Source: [Empedobacter] haloabium
GTDB lineage: Bacteria > Pseudomonadota > Gammaproteobacteria > Burkholderiales > Burkholderiaceae_D
Reading direction: 5' to 3'
NCBI GenBank assembly: GCA_008011715.2
Contig: CP136508.1
Coordinates: 4,464,001 to 4,528,000, forward strand
Length of the DNA: 64,000 nucleotides
Part shown: positions 36,689-44,678 of the stretch, in pieces
Layout of the letters: every line of letters starts with the position of its first letter
Position numbering within the stretch: position 1 is the first letter of the stretch
The notes under the pieces: generated by a model
Databases searched by the model: none
The model's input: only the letters and a program-made list of their open reading frames with translations
What the model was told of the DNA's origin: nothing
Made by a program: the position numbers and the translations under genes

Positions 36689-36716
36689 GACCCGCCTCGG
36701 CGGGTCTCTTTTTTTG
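36689..36716 (+). terminator. Rho-independent terminator after the Crp/Fnr gene
   Basis: GACCCGCC and GGCGGGTC (36689-36696, 36699-36706) form an 8-bp stem with a 2-base centre, followed by TCTTTTTTTG. Confidence 0.92.
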
Positions 36717-36780
36717 TTGGCCACACACAGCACGGAAAGCACAAAAAGAACTTGCATTTTCGGCAGCGCTATCCAATAAT

Positions 36781-36799
36781 GCAAATGCGAATCATTCTT
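36781..36799 (+). promoter_or_regulatory. Fur-like box upstream of hemP
   Basis: GCAAATGCGAATCATTCTT matches the 19-bp Fur consensus GATAATGATAATCATTATC at 13 positions, including the central AATCATT. It is 18 bp before the hemP ATG. Confidence 0.75.
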
Positions 36800-36816
36800 A
36801 TTTGAGGCCAACCACC

Positions 36817-37008
36817 ATGCCAACCATGACCATGCCAGCCACCCCGGCAACCGCAGCGACCCAACCGTCCGCGCGTCAGCCCCAGCCTGTGCAGCGCTTC
36901 ACTACCGCCGGCCTCATGCAGGACCGGCGCGAAGTGGAAATCGAACACGCCGGCCGCATCTACCGGCTGCGCATCACCCAGCTGAACAAACTGATCCTGA
37001 CCGCCTGA
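36817..37008 (+). CDS. hemP: Hemin uptake protein HemP
   Basis: The 63-residue protein has the HemP/HmuP core near its end: REVEIEHAGRIYRLRITQLNKLILTA. HemP/HmuP proteins are small regulators or accessory factors of heme and iron uptake. The ATG at 36817 is 9 bases after GAGG; a TTG at 36802 is in frame but less likely. The Fur-like box in front indicates iron repression. Unlike in most species, no heme receptor follows; the next genes are of unknown function. Confidence 0.92.
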   Translation: MPTMTMPATPATAATQPSARQPQPVQRFTTAGLMQDRREVEIEHAGRIYRLRITQLNKLILTA

Positions 37009-37089
37009 CCGTCCCGCATCACCCGCCACACCCCACCTCAGCCAGCCAACCGTCCCGGTAGCCAGCCAACGTTCCGAGGAGAGTCCCGA

Positions 37090-37422
37090 ATGGCTATCGA
37101 CCATACCGATCCGATCTACCTGACACCCGGCGCCGGCGGCGCCCAGCCCGAGCTGATGCTCTCCGCCGTGCTGCACCTGATGTCGCACTACACGGCCAGC
37201 GAAGAGTCCGCATGCGTCAAGCTGGCATCCGTCATCGAACGGCACCTGAAGGCCCTGTCCACCCTGCCTGGCATGGCGCCCGTGCTGGCCGCCACGTGCC
37301 AGCAACTGTCCGAGCAATGGGCGACGATCGTCGAGCGCTCGCTGCCGCCGGTGAAGGAAAAGGAAGAAGGCTTCCTCAGCCGCATCATGGGACGGGCGCG
37401 CCCGACGCCGCAGGTGGTATAA
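37090..37422 (+). CDS. Hypothetical helical protein in the hemP operon
   Basis: The 110-residue, predominantly helical cytoplasmic protein contains MLSAVLHLMSHYTASEESACVKLASVIERHLKALS and QQLSEQWATIVERSL. I recognise no named family. CGAGGAGAG precedes the ATG. It is 81 bp after hemP and 3 bp before the DUF2325 gene, so the three probably share the Fur-controlled promoter. It may be a partner of the DUF2325 protein. Confidence 0.78.
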   Translation: MAIDHTDPIYLTPGAGGAQPELMLSAVLHLMSHYTASEESACVKLASVIERHLKALSTLPGMAPVLAATCQQLSEQWATIVERSLPPVKEKEEGFLSRIMGRARPTPQVV

Positions 37423-37425
37423 GCG

Positions 37426-38619
37426 ATGTGCGACAAACATCCGATCGCCCCGCCGCCCGATGCGGCGCAGACCTCGCGCCGCCGCCGCATCTGGGAGCTG
37501 TCGCATACTTGCCACTGCCCGTTGATCGGCGTCTGCATTCCATTGGGCGCCCTGCGCAAGCTGGTCGGCAAGGTCGCGGGCGGCAAGGTGCTGGCCGACG
37601 ACTATGAGGTACACGTGGGCGCCGTCAGCGAATGCGGCACGCGCAACCGCCTGTCCGAAGCCGTGCAGAAGGAACTGGAGCGCCGCTTCGCGACCGTCAT
37701 CGCACGCTTTCGCGCCGCCCGCACGACCGAACAGCTGGCCGAACTGTGGCAGGGTGCGGTAGCGAGCGGCGACGTCGCCGGCGCGTTCTGGGCCGGCCTC
37801 AGCCATCCGCGCTGCGCGCCCGAACTGGAAGAAAAGATGTGCCGCGACCTGCACATGATCCAGCACCAGGCTGGCGCCTGCACGCGCGCCGACCTGCACC
37901 GTTTCAATGCTGTCGTCGACGAGAACGCCAGTTTGACTCGCGAGCTGGCCAAGCTGCAGCAACGCAACGCGGCGATGCAACTGGAGCGCACGGCGGAGCA
38001 GGACAAGCATGCCGCGGCGCTGATGCAATTACGCGCGCAACTGGTCGGGCGCGACAGCATCATCGACTCGTTGCGGCAGGAGCTGGAACAGCTGCGCAAC
38101 GCCATTCCCGGGCTGGAAACCCGCGAACGGCTGGCGCAGCGCCTGGCCCAGACCGACGAGCGCGAGCGCGCCCTGCGCGGCCAGATCGCGGACTTGCGCA
38201 AGCTGCTGCTGCAAGCGCAGGCCCAGCTGGAAGCGGCCACTCCGGCCGCGCCGGCCGAAGAAGTGGACGGGCCGCCGGCCGTGGTGGAGCACATCATCCG
38301 GCTGCCGATCCGGCTGGCCGAGCGCAACGTGCTGTGCGTGGGCGGCCGCAGCGGCAACGTGTCCACTTACCGCGCGGTGATCGAGAAAGCGGGCGCGCAG
38401 TTCGCGCACCACGACGGCGGGCTGGAAGATAACGCCGGCAAGCTGGAAGCCAGCCTGGCGGCGGCCGACCTGGTGATTTGCCAGACGGGCTGCATCAGCC
38501 ACAGCGCCTACTGGCGCGTGAAGGACTTCTGCAAGCGTACCGGCAAGCGCTGCGTGTTTATCGACAATCCCAGCATCTCCAGTCTGCAGCGCGGCTTGCA
38601 GGAACTGCACGAGGCTTGA
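37426..38619 (+). CDS. DUF2325 domain protein with Cys-rich N-terminus and coiled coil
   Basis: The 397-residue protein has three parts. The N-terminus includes a Cys/His motif, ELSHTCHCPLIGVCIPLG, that could bind a metal. A coiled coil occupies about residues 160-270 (LTRELAKLQQRNAAMQLE...). The C-terminal DUF2325 Rossmann-like domain (about 300-395) contains VLCVGGRSGNVSTYRAVIEKAGA, VICQTGCISHSAYWRVKDFCK and CVFIDNPS. The function of DUF2325 is not known; conserved Cys and Gly residues suggest metal or nucleotide sensing. It is the last gene of the hemP unit and converges with the flavoprotein gene. Confidence 0.88.
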   Translation: MCDKHPIAPPPDAAQTSRRRRIWELSHTCHCPLIGVCIPLGALRKLVGKVAGGKVLADDYEVHVGAVSECGTRNRLSEAVQKELERRFATVIARFRAARTTEQLAELWQGAVASGDVAGAFWAGLSHPRCAPELEEKMCRDLHMIQHQAGACTRADLHRFNAVVDENASLTRELAKLQQRNAAMQLERTAEQDKHAAALMQLRAQLVGRDSIIDSLRQELEQLRNAIPGLETRERLAQRLAQTDERERALRGQIADLRKLLLQAQAQLEAATPAAPAEEVDGPPAVVEHIIRLPIRLAERNVLCVGGRSGNVSTYRAVIEKAGAQFAHHDGGLEDNAGKLEASLAAADLVICQTGCISHSAYWRVKDFCKRTGKRCVFIDNPSISSLQRGLQELHEA

Positions 38620-38662
38620 GAGACAGGGGCCGGGCCGCATGGCGGACCGGCTTGCGCGGCGT

Positions 38663-40018
38663 TCAGTACACGTCGCGGCGATAGCGTCCTTGCGCCGCCA
38701 GCGCATCGACGGCGCTGGCGCCCAGGATGTCGCGCAGCGCCGTATCCACGCCACCGGCCATCCCTTCCAGGCTGCCGCACACATAGATCGCCGCGCCCTG
38801 CCGGATCCACTCGCCCAGCGCCGGCGCCTGACGGCGCAGCACGTCCTGCACGTACACCCGTTCGGGCTGGTCGCGCGAGAACGCCAGGTCGAGCCGCTCC
38901 AGCATGCCTGCCTCGTGCAGTGCGTGCAGTTCCTGGCCGTAATGCAGATCGTGTACCGCGTTGCGTTCGCCGAACAGCAGCCAGTTGCGCCCCTGCCGCG
39001 CCAGCACGCGGGCACGCAGGTGGCCGCGCAGTCCGGCGATGCCGCTGCCGTTGCCGATCAAGATCAGCGGGCGCGCGGCATTCTCTTCGAGCCGGAAGCG
39101 GCGGTGCTGGCGCAGCCGCAACGCCACGGTCGCGCCCACGTCGGTCTGTTCGCACAGCCAGCCGGAGGCGACGCCGCTGCTGCCGTCGCCATGGCGCTGC
39201 AGCCGCACCAGCAGGTGCACGCGGCCGTCCGCCGGCACCGAGGCGATCGAGTATTCGCGCGGCCGCTCCGGGTCGCCCGGCGCCGCCACCTGCACCAGGT
39301 CGCCGGACTGCCACGATGGCAGCGCGCCATCGGCCGGCAGCAGTTCCAGATGATAGACGGGCGCACCCGCGCTGCCGGGGTTGAGCAGGCGGCGCTCGGC
39401 CAGCCGCCACGGCGCGAACGCGGGCGCGCTCCAGTCGGGTGCGTCGCTGGTACCGGCCAGGTGGCTCAGTTGCTGGCGCCACTGGCCGATGGCCTGGGCT
39501 GAGCTGCGGTCCACCTCGATGCGGTCGAACAGCGGCTGCGCGCCCTGCTCGCGCAACCATGCATCGAGCGCACGGCCGAAGCCGCAGAACTGGGTGTAGG
39601 CGCGGTCGCCCAGCGCCAGTACCGCGTAGTGCAGGTGCGACAGCGCCAGCCGGCGCGTCATCAGGCTGCTGGCGAACGCGGCGCCCGCGTCGGGCGCGTC
39701 GCCCTCGCCATAGGTGCTGACGACGAACAGGATGCGCTCCGTGCGCTCCAGCGCCTGCTGCGTCACCCCCGCCAGTTCGCAGACGCGCACGCCGATGCCG
39801 GCCAGGCGCAAGGTCGCGGCGGTCTGCTCGGCCAGTTCAAGGCCGTTGCCGGTCTGGCTGGCATGGGCGACGATCCAGCCGTCCGCAGCCTGCGCCGCGG
39901 TGCCGGCGCGCTTGCGCCGCTGGCGCAGCCAGGGCAGCAGGCAGGTGATGCCGTAGGCGACGAAGCCGGCCGCGGTCAGCGCCAGGCGCGTGGTGTCGTT
40001 GGTGACGATATCTGCCAT
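38663..40018 (-). CDS. Membrane-anchored diflavin reductase (sulfite reductase flavoprotein-like)
   Basis: The 451-residue protein has one N-terminal membrane helix (about residues 9-28), then a flavodoxin FMN domain (IVAHASQTGNGLELAEQT; VVSTYGEGDAPDAG; VLALGDRAYTQFCGFG). A FAD domain (PREYSIASVP) and an NADPH domain (LILIGNGSGIAGLRGHL; IYVCGSLEGMAGGVDTAL; final Tyr) follow, in the order of CysJ/P450 reductase. It should pass electrons from NADPH to a membrane partner. It is the last gene of the five-gene redox operon; ATG at 40018, 5 bp after apbE. Confidence 0.9.
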   Translation of the reverse strand: MADIVTNDTTRLALTAAGFVAYGITCLLPWLRQRRKRAGTAAQAADGWIVAHASQTGNGLELAEQTAATLRLAGIGVRVCELAGVTQQALERTERILFVVSTYGEGDAPDAGAAFASSLMTRRLALSHLHYAVLALGDRAYTQFCGFGRALDAWLREQGAQPLFDRIEVDRSSAQAIGQWRQQLSHLAGTSDAPDWSAPAFAPWRLAERRLLNPGSAGAPVYHLELLPADGALPSWQSGDLVQVAAPGDPERPREYSIASVPADGRVHLLVRLQRHGDGSSGVASGWLCEQTDVGATVALRLRQHRRFRLEENAARPLILIGNGSGIAGLRGHLRARVLARQGRNWLLFGERNAVHDLHYGQELHALHEAGMLERLDLAFSRDQPERVYVQDVLRRQAPALGEWIRQGAAIYVCGSLEGMAGGVDTALRDILGASAVDALAAQGRYRRDVY

Positions 40019-40023
40019 CGGGG

Positions 40024-41019
40024 TCAATCGAGCATCGCGGCAAACGCGCTGCTGGTGGATTCGCGCAAGCTGCCGTCGCCCTGGCGCACCAGGTAGCGCA
40101 CCGCGATGCCGCGCCGTTCGGCCAGGCGCAGGCCAGCCTCGACGCCCAGCACCGTCAGCGCGGTGGACCATGCGTCGGCCGCCATGCAGCTGGCATCGAC
40201 GACGGTGACGGATGCGATGCCGCTGTCGATCGGCAGACCGGTGCGGGGATCGATCGTATGGGGGCGCCGGCCGGCGCCATCGACGAAATAGCGGCGGTAG
40301 TCGCCCGACGTGGCGATGGCCAGGCCATGCAAGCCGACGACGATGCCGTCGTCGCCGGCGCTCGCATCCAGCGGCTGTTCCAGCGCCACCCACCAGGGCT
40401 GGCCGTCCGGCTTGACGCCGCCGCCACGCAATTCGCCGCCCACCTCGACGAGATAATTGGCGAAGCCAAGGCTCTCCAGCCGCAGTGCGAGGCGGTCCAC
40501 CGCATAACCTTTGGCGACGGCCGACAGGTCGAGCTGCACGCCGCCGGGCTGCCAGGCCCGCCCCGTTTGCGGGTCGAGCCGCACGTGCGCGCGCCGCGCC
40601 AGCACGGCCTGCACCTGCGCGGGCGTGGGCGGCACGAAGCCGGGTTCGTCGTGGCGGTCGAGGGGCCCGAAGCCCCACAGGTTGACGAGCGCGCCGGCGC
40701 ACGGGTCGCAGGCGCCGCCGGAGGCCTCGCACACGTCCAGCGCGAACGCCAGCACTTCCAGGAACTCGGTCGGCAGCGCGTGCCACGTGCCCGCCGGGGC
40801 GCGGTTGAAACGCCCCAGGTCGGAGGCGGGCTCCCAGTGGCTCATCTGCGCCACCACCAGGTCGAGTTCCGCTTGCAGGAGCGGGGCCAGCTCCGCCGCC
40901 GCGCCGGCGATCCGCGCCGACCAGCTCGTACCCATGCTGGTGCCGCGCAGCTCGTGGATGGCGGCGCCGGCGGGCGGCGCCGCGGACGAGATCGCGTGCG
41001 GCAGCAGGACCCGGCGCAT
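40024..41019 (-). CDS. apbE: FAD:protein FMN transferase ApbE
   Basis: The 331-residue protein has the ApbE landmarks: GTSMGTSWSARIAG at the start, DLSAVAKGYAVDRLALRLESLG, NYLVEVGGELRGGG, HTIDPRTGLPID and MAADAWSTALTVLG. ApbE attaches FMN covalently to a Thr in SGAT-type motifs of exported or membrane redox proteins. A clear signal peptide is not visible at this start. Its likely target is the DUF2271 protein two genes upstream, which carries DGVSGAT. Confidence 0.95.
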   Translation of the reverse strand: MRRVLLPHAISSAAPPAGAAIHELRGTSMGTSWSARIAGAAAELAPLLQAELDLVVAQMSHWEPASDLGRFNRAPAGTWHALPTEFLEVLAFALDVCEASGGACDPCAGALVNLWGFGPLDRHDEPGFVPPTPAQVQAVLARRAHVRLDPQTGRAWQPGGVQLDLSAVAKGYAVDRLALRLESLGFANYLVEVGGELRGGGVKPDGQPWWVALEQPLDASAGDDGIVVGLHGLAIATSGDYRRYFVDGAGRRPHTIDPRTGLPIDSGIASVTVVDASCMAADAWSTALTVLGVEAGLRLAERRGIAVRYLVRQGDGSLRESTSSAFAAMLD

Positions 41020-41021
41020 GC

Positions 41022-41840
41022 TTACTGCGGCAGCACTTCGACGGTGGCCGCGTAGGTCACGCGCAGCGGCGGCATCTGTGGCGGCTGGCCCGGTTGCGCG
41101 GGCGCCTGCGCCGGCCAGCTGCTGCTGACCAGGTACATGCCGGCGGCCGGAATCGTGAACGTGATCTCGCCCTTGGCGTCGGTGCTCTGGCGGATTTCGC
41201 CCAGGGTGCCGCGATAACGCACCCCGCCCGGGATCAGGCTGAAGGCCAGGTTGGCGGCCGGCTTGCCGTCCAGCAGGAAGCGCCAGGTGGCTTTCTCGCC
41301 GGCGCGCATGTCGTTCGGGTGCGTGACGGGCACCAGCTCCAGGCCCTTGCCGGTCGGCTTGAACACGGCGTTATCGGGCTCGTTGGCGCTGACGAAGGTC
41401 TCCAGGCGGCTGTTGGTGCGGCTCACCTTCAGGTCTTCCGCGTTGGCCGGCACTTCCTTGGCCAGGTTGGCTTCCAGGCCGCGCCAGCGCTTGGTCTCGC
41501 CGTTGGCCTTCCAGCTGGCGAAGGCCGTCTGCGAGACCAGCGCGATGCGGTAGGTGCCGTTCTTCGCCATCTTGACATCGAACGTGCTGCGCAGCTTGCC
41601 GGTGCTGGCATTCTCCGGCGTGACGGCGGCGCCATCCGGACCCGTGACGACGATGCCGTCCAGTTTCAGGGGCACGTGGTCGATGTCGAACAGGCCTTCG
41701 GAGATGGCCGCGTCGACGGTTACCCACGGCTCCTTCGCTTCGACCAGCGTGGACGATGGCAGCAGCCACGGCTTGTGCGCGTGCGCGCTGAACGCGGCGC
41801 CGGCCAGTGCCAGCGCGATCAGGGTTTTATGGAGCTTCAT
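41022..41840 (-). CDS. DUF4198 periplasmic protein
   Basis: The 272-residue exported protein has the signal MKLHKTLIALALAGAAFSAHA; the mature part begins with HKPWLLPSSTLV, typical of DUF4198, whose N-terminal His after cleavage could bind a metal. The C-terminal half (about 170-265) looks like an Ig/CNA-type beta domain (KATWRFLLDGKPAANLAFSLIPGG...). Members of the family are linked to nickel/cobalt or iron handling. It lies between DUF2271 and apbE, with 8 and 2 bp spacers. Confidence 0.88.
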   Translation of the reverse strand: MKLHKTLIALALAGAAFSAHAHKPWLLPSSTLVEAKEPWVTVDAAISEGLFDIDHVPLKLDGIVVTGPDGAAVTPENASTGKLRSTFDVKMAKNGTYRIALVSQTAFASWKANGETKRWRGLEANLAKEVPANAEDLKVSRTNSRLETFVSANEPDNAVFKPTGKGLELVPVTHPNDMRAGEKATWRFLLDGKPAANLAFSLIPGGVRYRGTLGEIRQSTDAKGEITFTIPAAGMYLVSSSWPAQAPAQPGQPPQMPPLRVTYAATVEVLPQ

Positions 41841-41848
41841 GGCTGTCC

Positions 41849-42364
41849 TTAAGGTTTGACCTGCACGACGACGTTACCCAGTTCTTCCTTGCCCTTGGCG
41901 GAGAATTCCTGCGCCGACTTCGGCGGCCACGCCACGGGCACCTTGACCAATTCGCGGCCGCCCGCCTCGCGCGCGGCCTCGACCACCAGCTGGTACTGGC
42001 CGGCCGGCAGCTTGTTCAGCGCTTCCTTCGCGACCGGGAAGGTCAGCGTGTGCTCGCCCGGCGCTCGGGTGGCGCCGGAAACGCCGTCCAGCGGCAGGGC
42101 CAGGTCGCGGCCCGTCTTGCGCCACCACTGGCGCATGTCCTTGACCCACTTGGTGCCGGCGTTGTCCTTCTTCTTGGTGTCGTACAACACGGCCAGGTTG
42201 GCGACGACCTTCTGGTCCGCGTTTTCCATCCACGCGGCGATGTAGGGCTTGTGGTACTCGGCCACGTTCAGTTGCGGGATCTCGAGCTTCAGGGCCAGGT
42301 CGGCCGCCATCGCCGATGCGCTGAACAGCGGAATGCTGAGCGCGATGGAATAGCGTAATTTCAT
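41849..42364 (-). CDS. DUF2271 periplasmic protein with ApbE-type flavinylation motif
   Basis: The 171-residue exported protein has signal MKLRYSIALSIPLFSASAMA, then EIPQLNVAEYHKPYIAAWMEN, the DUF2271 signature. Residues 93-99 read DGVSGAT, the D-x-x-SGAT pattern to which ApbE attaches FMN through the Thr (here Thr99). This makes it a probable periplasmic flavoprotein and the electron carrier of the operon. It is encoded 15 bp after the PepSY gene. Confidence 0.88.
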   Translation of the reverse strand: MKLRYSIALSIPLFSASAMAADLALKLEIPQLNVAEYHKPYIAAWMENADQKVVANLAVLYDTKKKDNAGTKWVKDMRQWWRKTGRDLALPLDGVSGATRAPGEHTLTFPVAKEALNKLPAGQYQLVVEAAREAGGRELVKVPVAWPPKSAQEFSAKGKEELGNVVVQVKP

Positions 42365-42379
42365 GGTGTGCCTTAAGTG

Positions 42380-43042
42380 TTAGTGAATGAACAGCAGTGC
42401 GATGACGACGGGAACCAGCACGCCCAGGCCGACCATCGGCCACGTGAACGGCCGGTTCGCCGCATGGAATTTGAGGATCAGGAGGCCCGTGATGCAGAAC
42501 ACCAGGCAGGCGCCGGCAAAGATATCGATGAACCAGTTCCATGCCGTGCCGGTGTTGCGGCCCTTGTGCACGTCGTTGAGCCAGGAAATCCAGCCGCGGT
42601 CCGTATTCTCGAACTCGGCCGCGCCATCCTCGAGGCCGATGCGGACCCAGGCATCCCCGCCGGCCTTCGGCAGCGGCAGGTAGACCTCCTCGGGCGACCA
42701 TTCGGCGGCGCGACCGCCCGCCTTGACGGACCAGGTAGCCAGCAGCCAGTCTTCGGCGGCCGCAGGCAGCGGCACCTTGTCGCCGTCATGCCGCGCCGCG
42801 AAGGTCTTCAGCTGCGCCAGCAGCGGCGCCGGCGCCGTGGCCTCCTTGCGCACGATCGTCGGCTTGGCTTCGATCTGGGAGGCGTGGTTCAACGTGATGC
42901 CGGTAATACTGAACAGGAACATGCCCAGCAGGCACAGCGCGGAGCTGATCCAGTGCCATTGGTGCAGCTGCTTCAGCCACACGGCGCGGCTGGCGCGGGC
43001 GGTGCTGGCGGCCGCCTGGACTGGGTTGACGTCTTCGCTCAC
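42380..43042 (-). CDS. PepSY-associated transmembrane (heme-type) protein
   Basis: The 220-residue protein has a cytoplasmic N-terminus, a membrane helix at about residues 35-55 (SALCLLGMFLFSITGITLNH), a periplasmic PepSY-like loop, and further helices at about 160-180 and 195-218. Paired His residues in LHQWHWIS, TLNHAS and DVHKGRNTG fit heme coordination across the membrane, as in PepSY reductases. It should connect the cytoplasmic flavoprotein to the periplasmic DUF2271 protein. It is the first gene of the operon, 41 bp from a strong Fur-like box. Confidence 0.88.
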   Translation of the reverse strand: MSEDVNPVQAAASTARASRAVWLKQLHQWHWISSALCLLGMFLFSITGITLNHASQIEAKPTIVRKEATAPAPLLAQLKTFAARHDGDKVPLPAAAEDWLLATWSVKAGGRAAEWSPEEVYLPLPKAGGDAWVRIGLEDGAAEFENTDRGWISWLNDVHKGRNTGTAWNWFIDIFAGACLVFCITGLLILKFHAANRPFTWPMVGLGVLVPVVIALLFIH

Positions 43043-43082
43043 TGGTTCTTCCTGCTGCCGGCATTTATATGAATCATCAGAT

Positions 43083-43101
43083 GATAATGATTATCATTTG
43101 C
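43083..43101 (-). promoter_or_regulatory. Fur box upstream of the PepSY redox operon
   Basis: GATAATGATTATCATTTGC is close to the Fur consensus, and the surrounding GATGATAATGATTATCATT is strongly dyadic. It lies about 41 bp before the PepSY start, in promoter position. Confidence 0.85.
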
Positions 43102-43214
43102 GGAGTCAATTATGTAACAGCCGTGGATACAAATCAGGTGTACGCCAGCGTACAGAGTCGCGCCGGGTGCGCGCGTATCGTTGGGCTTTGTTCTGGACAA
43201 TACAGGAGGCCACG

Positions 43215-43712
43215 ATGACGATATTTACCAAGGACGAACTGGACGATCTGACCAAGCGCGTCAAGGATGTGAAGTTCGGGATGTTCACCACGAGCGACGA
43301 CGAGAACCGGATGACGAGCCGCCCGCTGACGCTGCAGCAGATCGACGAGGCCGGCACGATGTGGTTCTTTGTTTCCGACGAGGAGGAGTTCACGACGCAC
43401 CTGGTGAACAACCCCTCCGTCAACGTCAGCTTTGCCGACGTCGACGATCACCTGTACGTATCCGTCGCCGGCCGCGCGGCGCTGGTACGCGACCGCGCCA
43501 AGATGGAGCAGCTGTGGAAGCCCTCCGTCAAGGCCTGGTTCCCGGAGGGTCTGGACGACCCGCACCTGGCGCTGCTGGAAGTGCAGATCCAGTCGGCCGA
43601 GTACTGGGATACGGGCAACAGCAAGATGGTGAGCCTGTTTGCGATGGCGAAGGCGGCGCTGACGGGCAAGCGGCCGACCAATGTTGGCGAGCACAAGCAC
43701 TTGGGGCACTGA
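43215..43712 (+). CDS. Pyridoxamine 5'-phosphate oxidase-like (general stress, FMN-binding split barrel) protein
   Basis: The 165-residue protein has the split-barrel FMN fold of the general stress protein 26 type: FGMFTTSDDENRMTSRPLTLQQIDEAGTMWFFVSDEEEFTTHLVNNPSVNVSFAD, then EVQIQSAEYWD near the end. Such proteins bind flavin and are linked to oxidative stress; they are not PdxH. The open frame extends upstream, but the ATG at 43215 has AGGAGG 5 bases before it. It diverges from the PepSY operon; the 53-bp palindrome lies after its stop. Confidence 0.9.
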   Translation: MTIFTKDELDDLTKRVKDVKFGMFTTSDDENRMTSRPLTLQQIDEAGTMWFFVSDEEEFTTHLVNNPSVNVSFADVDDHLYVSVAGRAALVRDRAKMEQLWKPSVKAWFPEGLDDPHLALLEVQIQSAEYWDTGNSKMVSLFAMAKAALTGKRPTNVGEHKHLGH

Positions 43713-43737
43713 GCCAGACAAACCCGCGGTAACCCGT

Positions 43738-43790
43738 GGTGACAGGCTCCTATCTGGCCGCCGCCGGCGGCCAGATAGGAGCCTGTCACC
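43738..43790. repeat. 53-bp palindrome, copy 3 (GGTGACAGGCTCC ends)
   Basis: The perfect 26-bp arms around one centre base have outer 13 bp GGTGACAGGCTCC and an inner stem TATCTGGCCGCCG. Flanks AACCCGT and TTTGGGT resemble those of copies 2 and 4. It starts 25 bp after the stress-protein stop. Confidence 0.9.
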
Positions 43791-43830
43791 TTTGGGTCTT
43801 GCCGGCGCCGAGAGTAGCTTTGCCTCACCC

Positions 43831-43857
43831 AAAAAAAATCCGCCAACCGGCGGATTT
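43831..43857 (-). terminator. Terminator after the small 76-residue gene
   Basis: AAATCCGCC-aacc-GGCGGATTT (43836-43844, 43849-43857) forms a 9-bp stem. On the minus strand it ends in a run of eight U. Confidence 0.88.
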
Positions 43858-43920
43858 CATTCGACGTCCAGCCCGACTTCGGCCCGCCCCTCACATGCGG
43901 GCCGCGTCGGCGCGTTGCCG

Positions 43921-44151
43921 TCATACGCCGGAACTGGCTTCCGGCCCTGGCGCTCCGCCTTCCGTACCGGGCTGTTCGCCCTGGCGTGCGCCCTGATCCG
44001 TGCTCTGGCGGTTGCCCGGGATCGGCCGGTCGACCCGCCTGACTTCCGTTTCCGGAAAATCGATGTTGCCGATGCCCGGATGCTCGGTGTCCACTAGCAC
44101 GAAATTCTCTTCGCTGCTTTTGTTCTTGCGGGAATTGTCAGATGGAGTCAT
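43921..44151 (-). CDS. Small hydrophilic hypothetical protein
   Basis: The 76-residue polar, low-complexity protein begins TPSDNSRKNKSSEENFVLVDTEHPGIGNIDFPETEVRRVDRPI and has a Gly/Gln/Glu-rich tail. GGAG lies 7 bases before the ATG at 44151; an alternative ATG two codons earlier is too close to this site. I recognise no family. It is probably co-transcribed with the KGG stress protein upstream and may likewise be an intrinsically disordered stress protein. Confidence 0.6.
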   Translation of the reverse strand: MTPSDNSRKNKSSEENFVLVDTEHPGIGNIDFPETEVRRVDRPIPGNRQSTDQGARQGEQPGTEGGAPGPEASSGV

Positions 44152-44183
44152 GCCCATTCTCCTCGACGTGCTTCCTGCGCTGT

Positions 44184-44477
44184 TCAGCCCTGGTTGCCCT
44201 GGTCATTGCCACCGCCGGAATTACCGCCGCGTGCGCTTTGGCGATTGCCGTTCTTGTGGCTCATGGCCCCAGCCCGGCGTGCCTCCTCCGACGTGAACTC
44301 GTGCGCCGTGCCTTTCGCATGCGCGGCACGTCCCCCTTCGGATGCGATCTCGCGCTGACGCTGCGGATCCATCGACGCAAAGCCGCGATTACGCGTTGCG
44401 CTTTGCTTGTTACCCGTATTGCCCTGGGCCTCGCCTTGTCGGTTACCTCGATTATTACCCTGATTCGATGATGCCAT
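44184..44477 (-). CDS. KGG-motif (con-10/YciG-like) stress protein
   Basis: The 97-residue hydrophilic protein has NRGFASMDPQRQREIASEGGRAAHAKGTAHEFTSEEARRAGAMSHKN, the repeated GG-x-(A/S) and GF-x-x-M pattern of the stress-induced KGG family (related to YciG and fungal con-10). Gln/Asn/Gly-rich tails lie on both sides. The start is ATG at 44477 with AGGAG; a TTG two codons upstream is less likely. Members accumulate in stationary phase or under desiccation. Confidence 0.85.
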   Translation of the reverse strand: MASSNQGNNRGNRQGEAQGNTGNKQSATRNRGFASMDPQRQREIASEGGRAAHAKGTAHEFTSEEARRAGAMSHKNGNRQSARGGNSGGGNDQGNQG

Positions 44478-44678
44478 GATCAATTCTCCTGAAGTGATGC
44501 ATTGGGGGATTTTGACGTGGTGGAGTGAGGGAGGAACCCGCGCCCGATCGTTCTCACCGACCAGCGACGATCATTGTTATAACGATCGGGCAACAGGAGT
44601 ACTCATCGTAGTGCAAACACTGAGCAGGAAATATAGGACGCGTACAGGTGTCCCTGTAGGACAGCACCTACCAAAACC

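Noticed and set aside
36802..36816. TTG start for HemP
   Set aside because: The ATG at 36817 has GAGG at proper distance, and the TTG overlaps that site.
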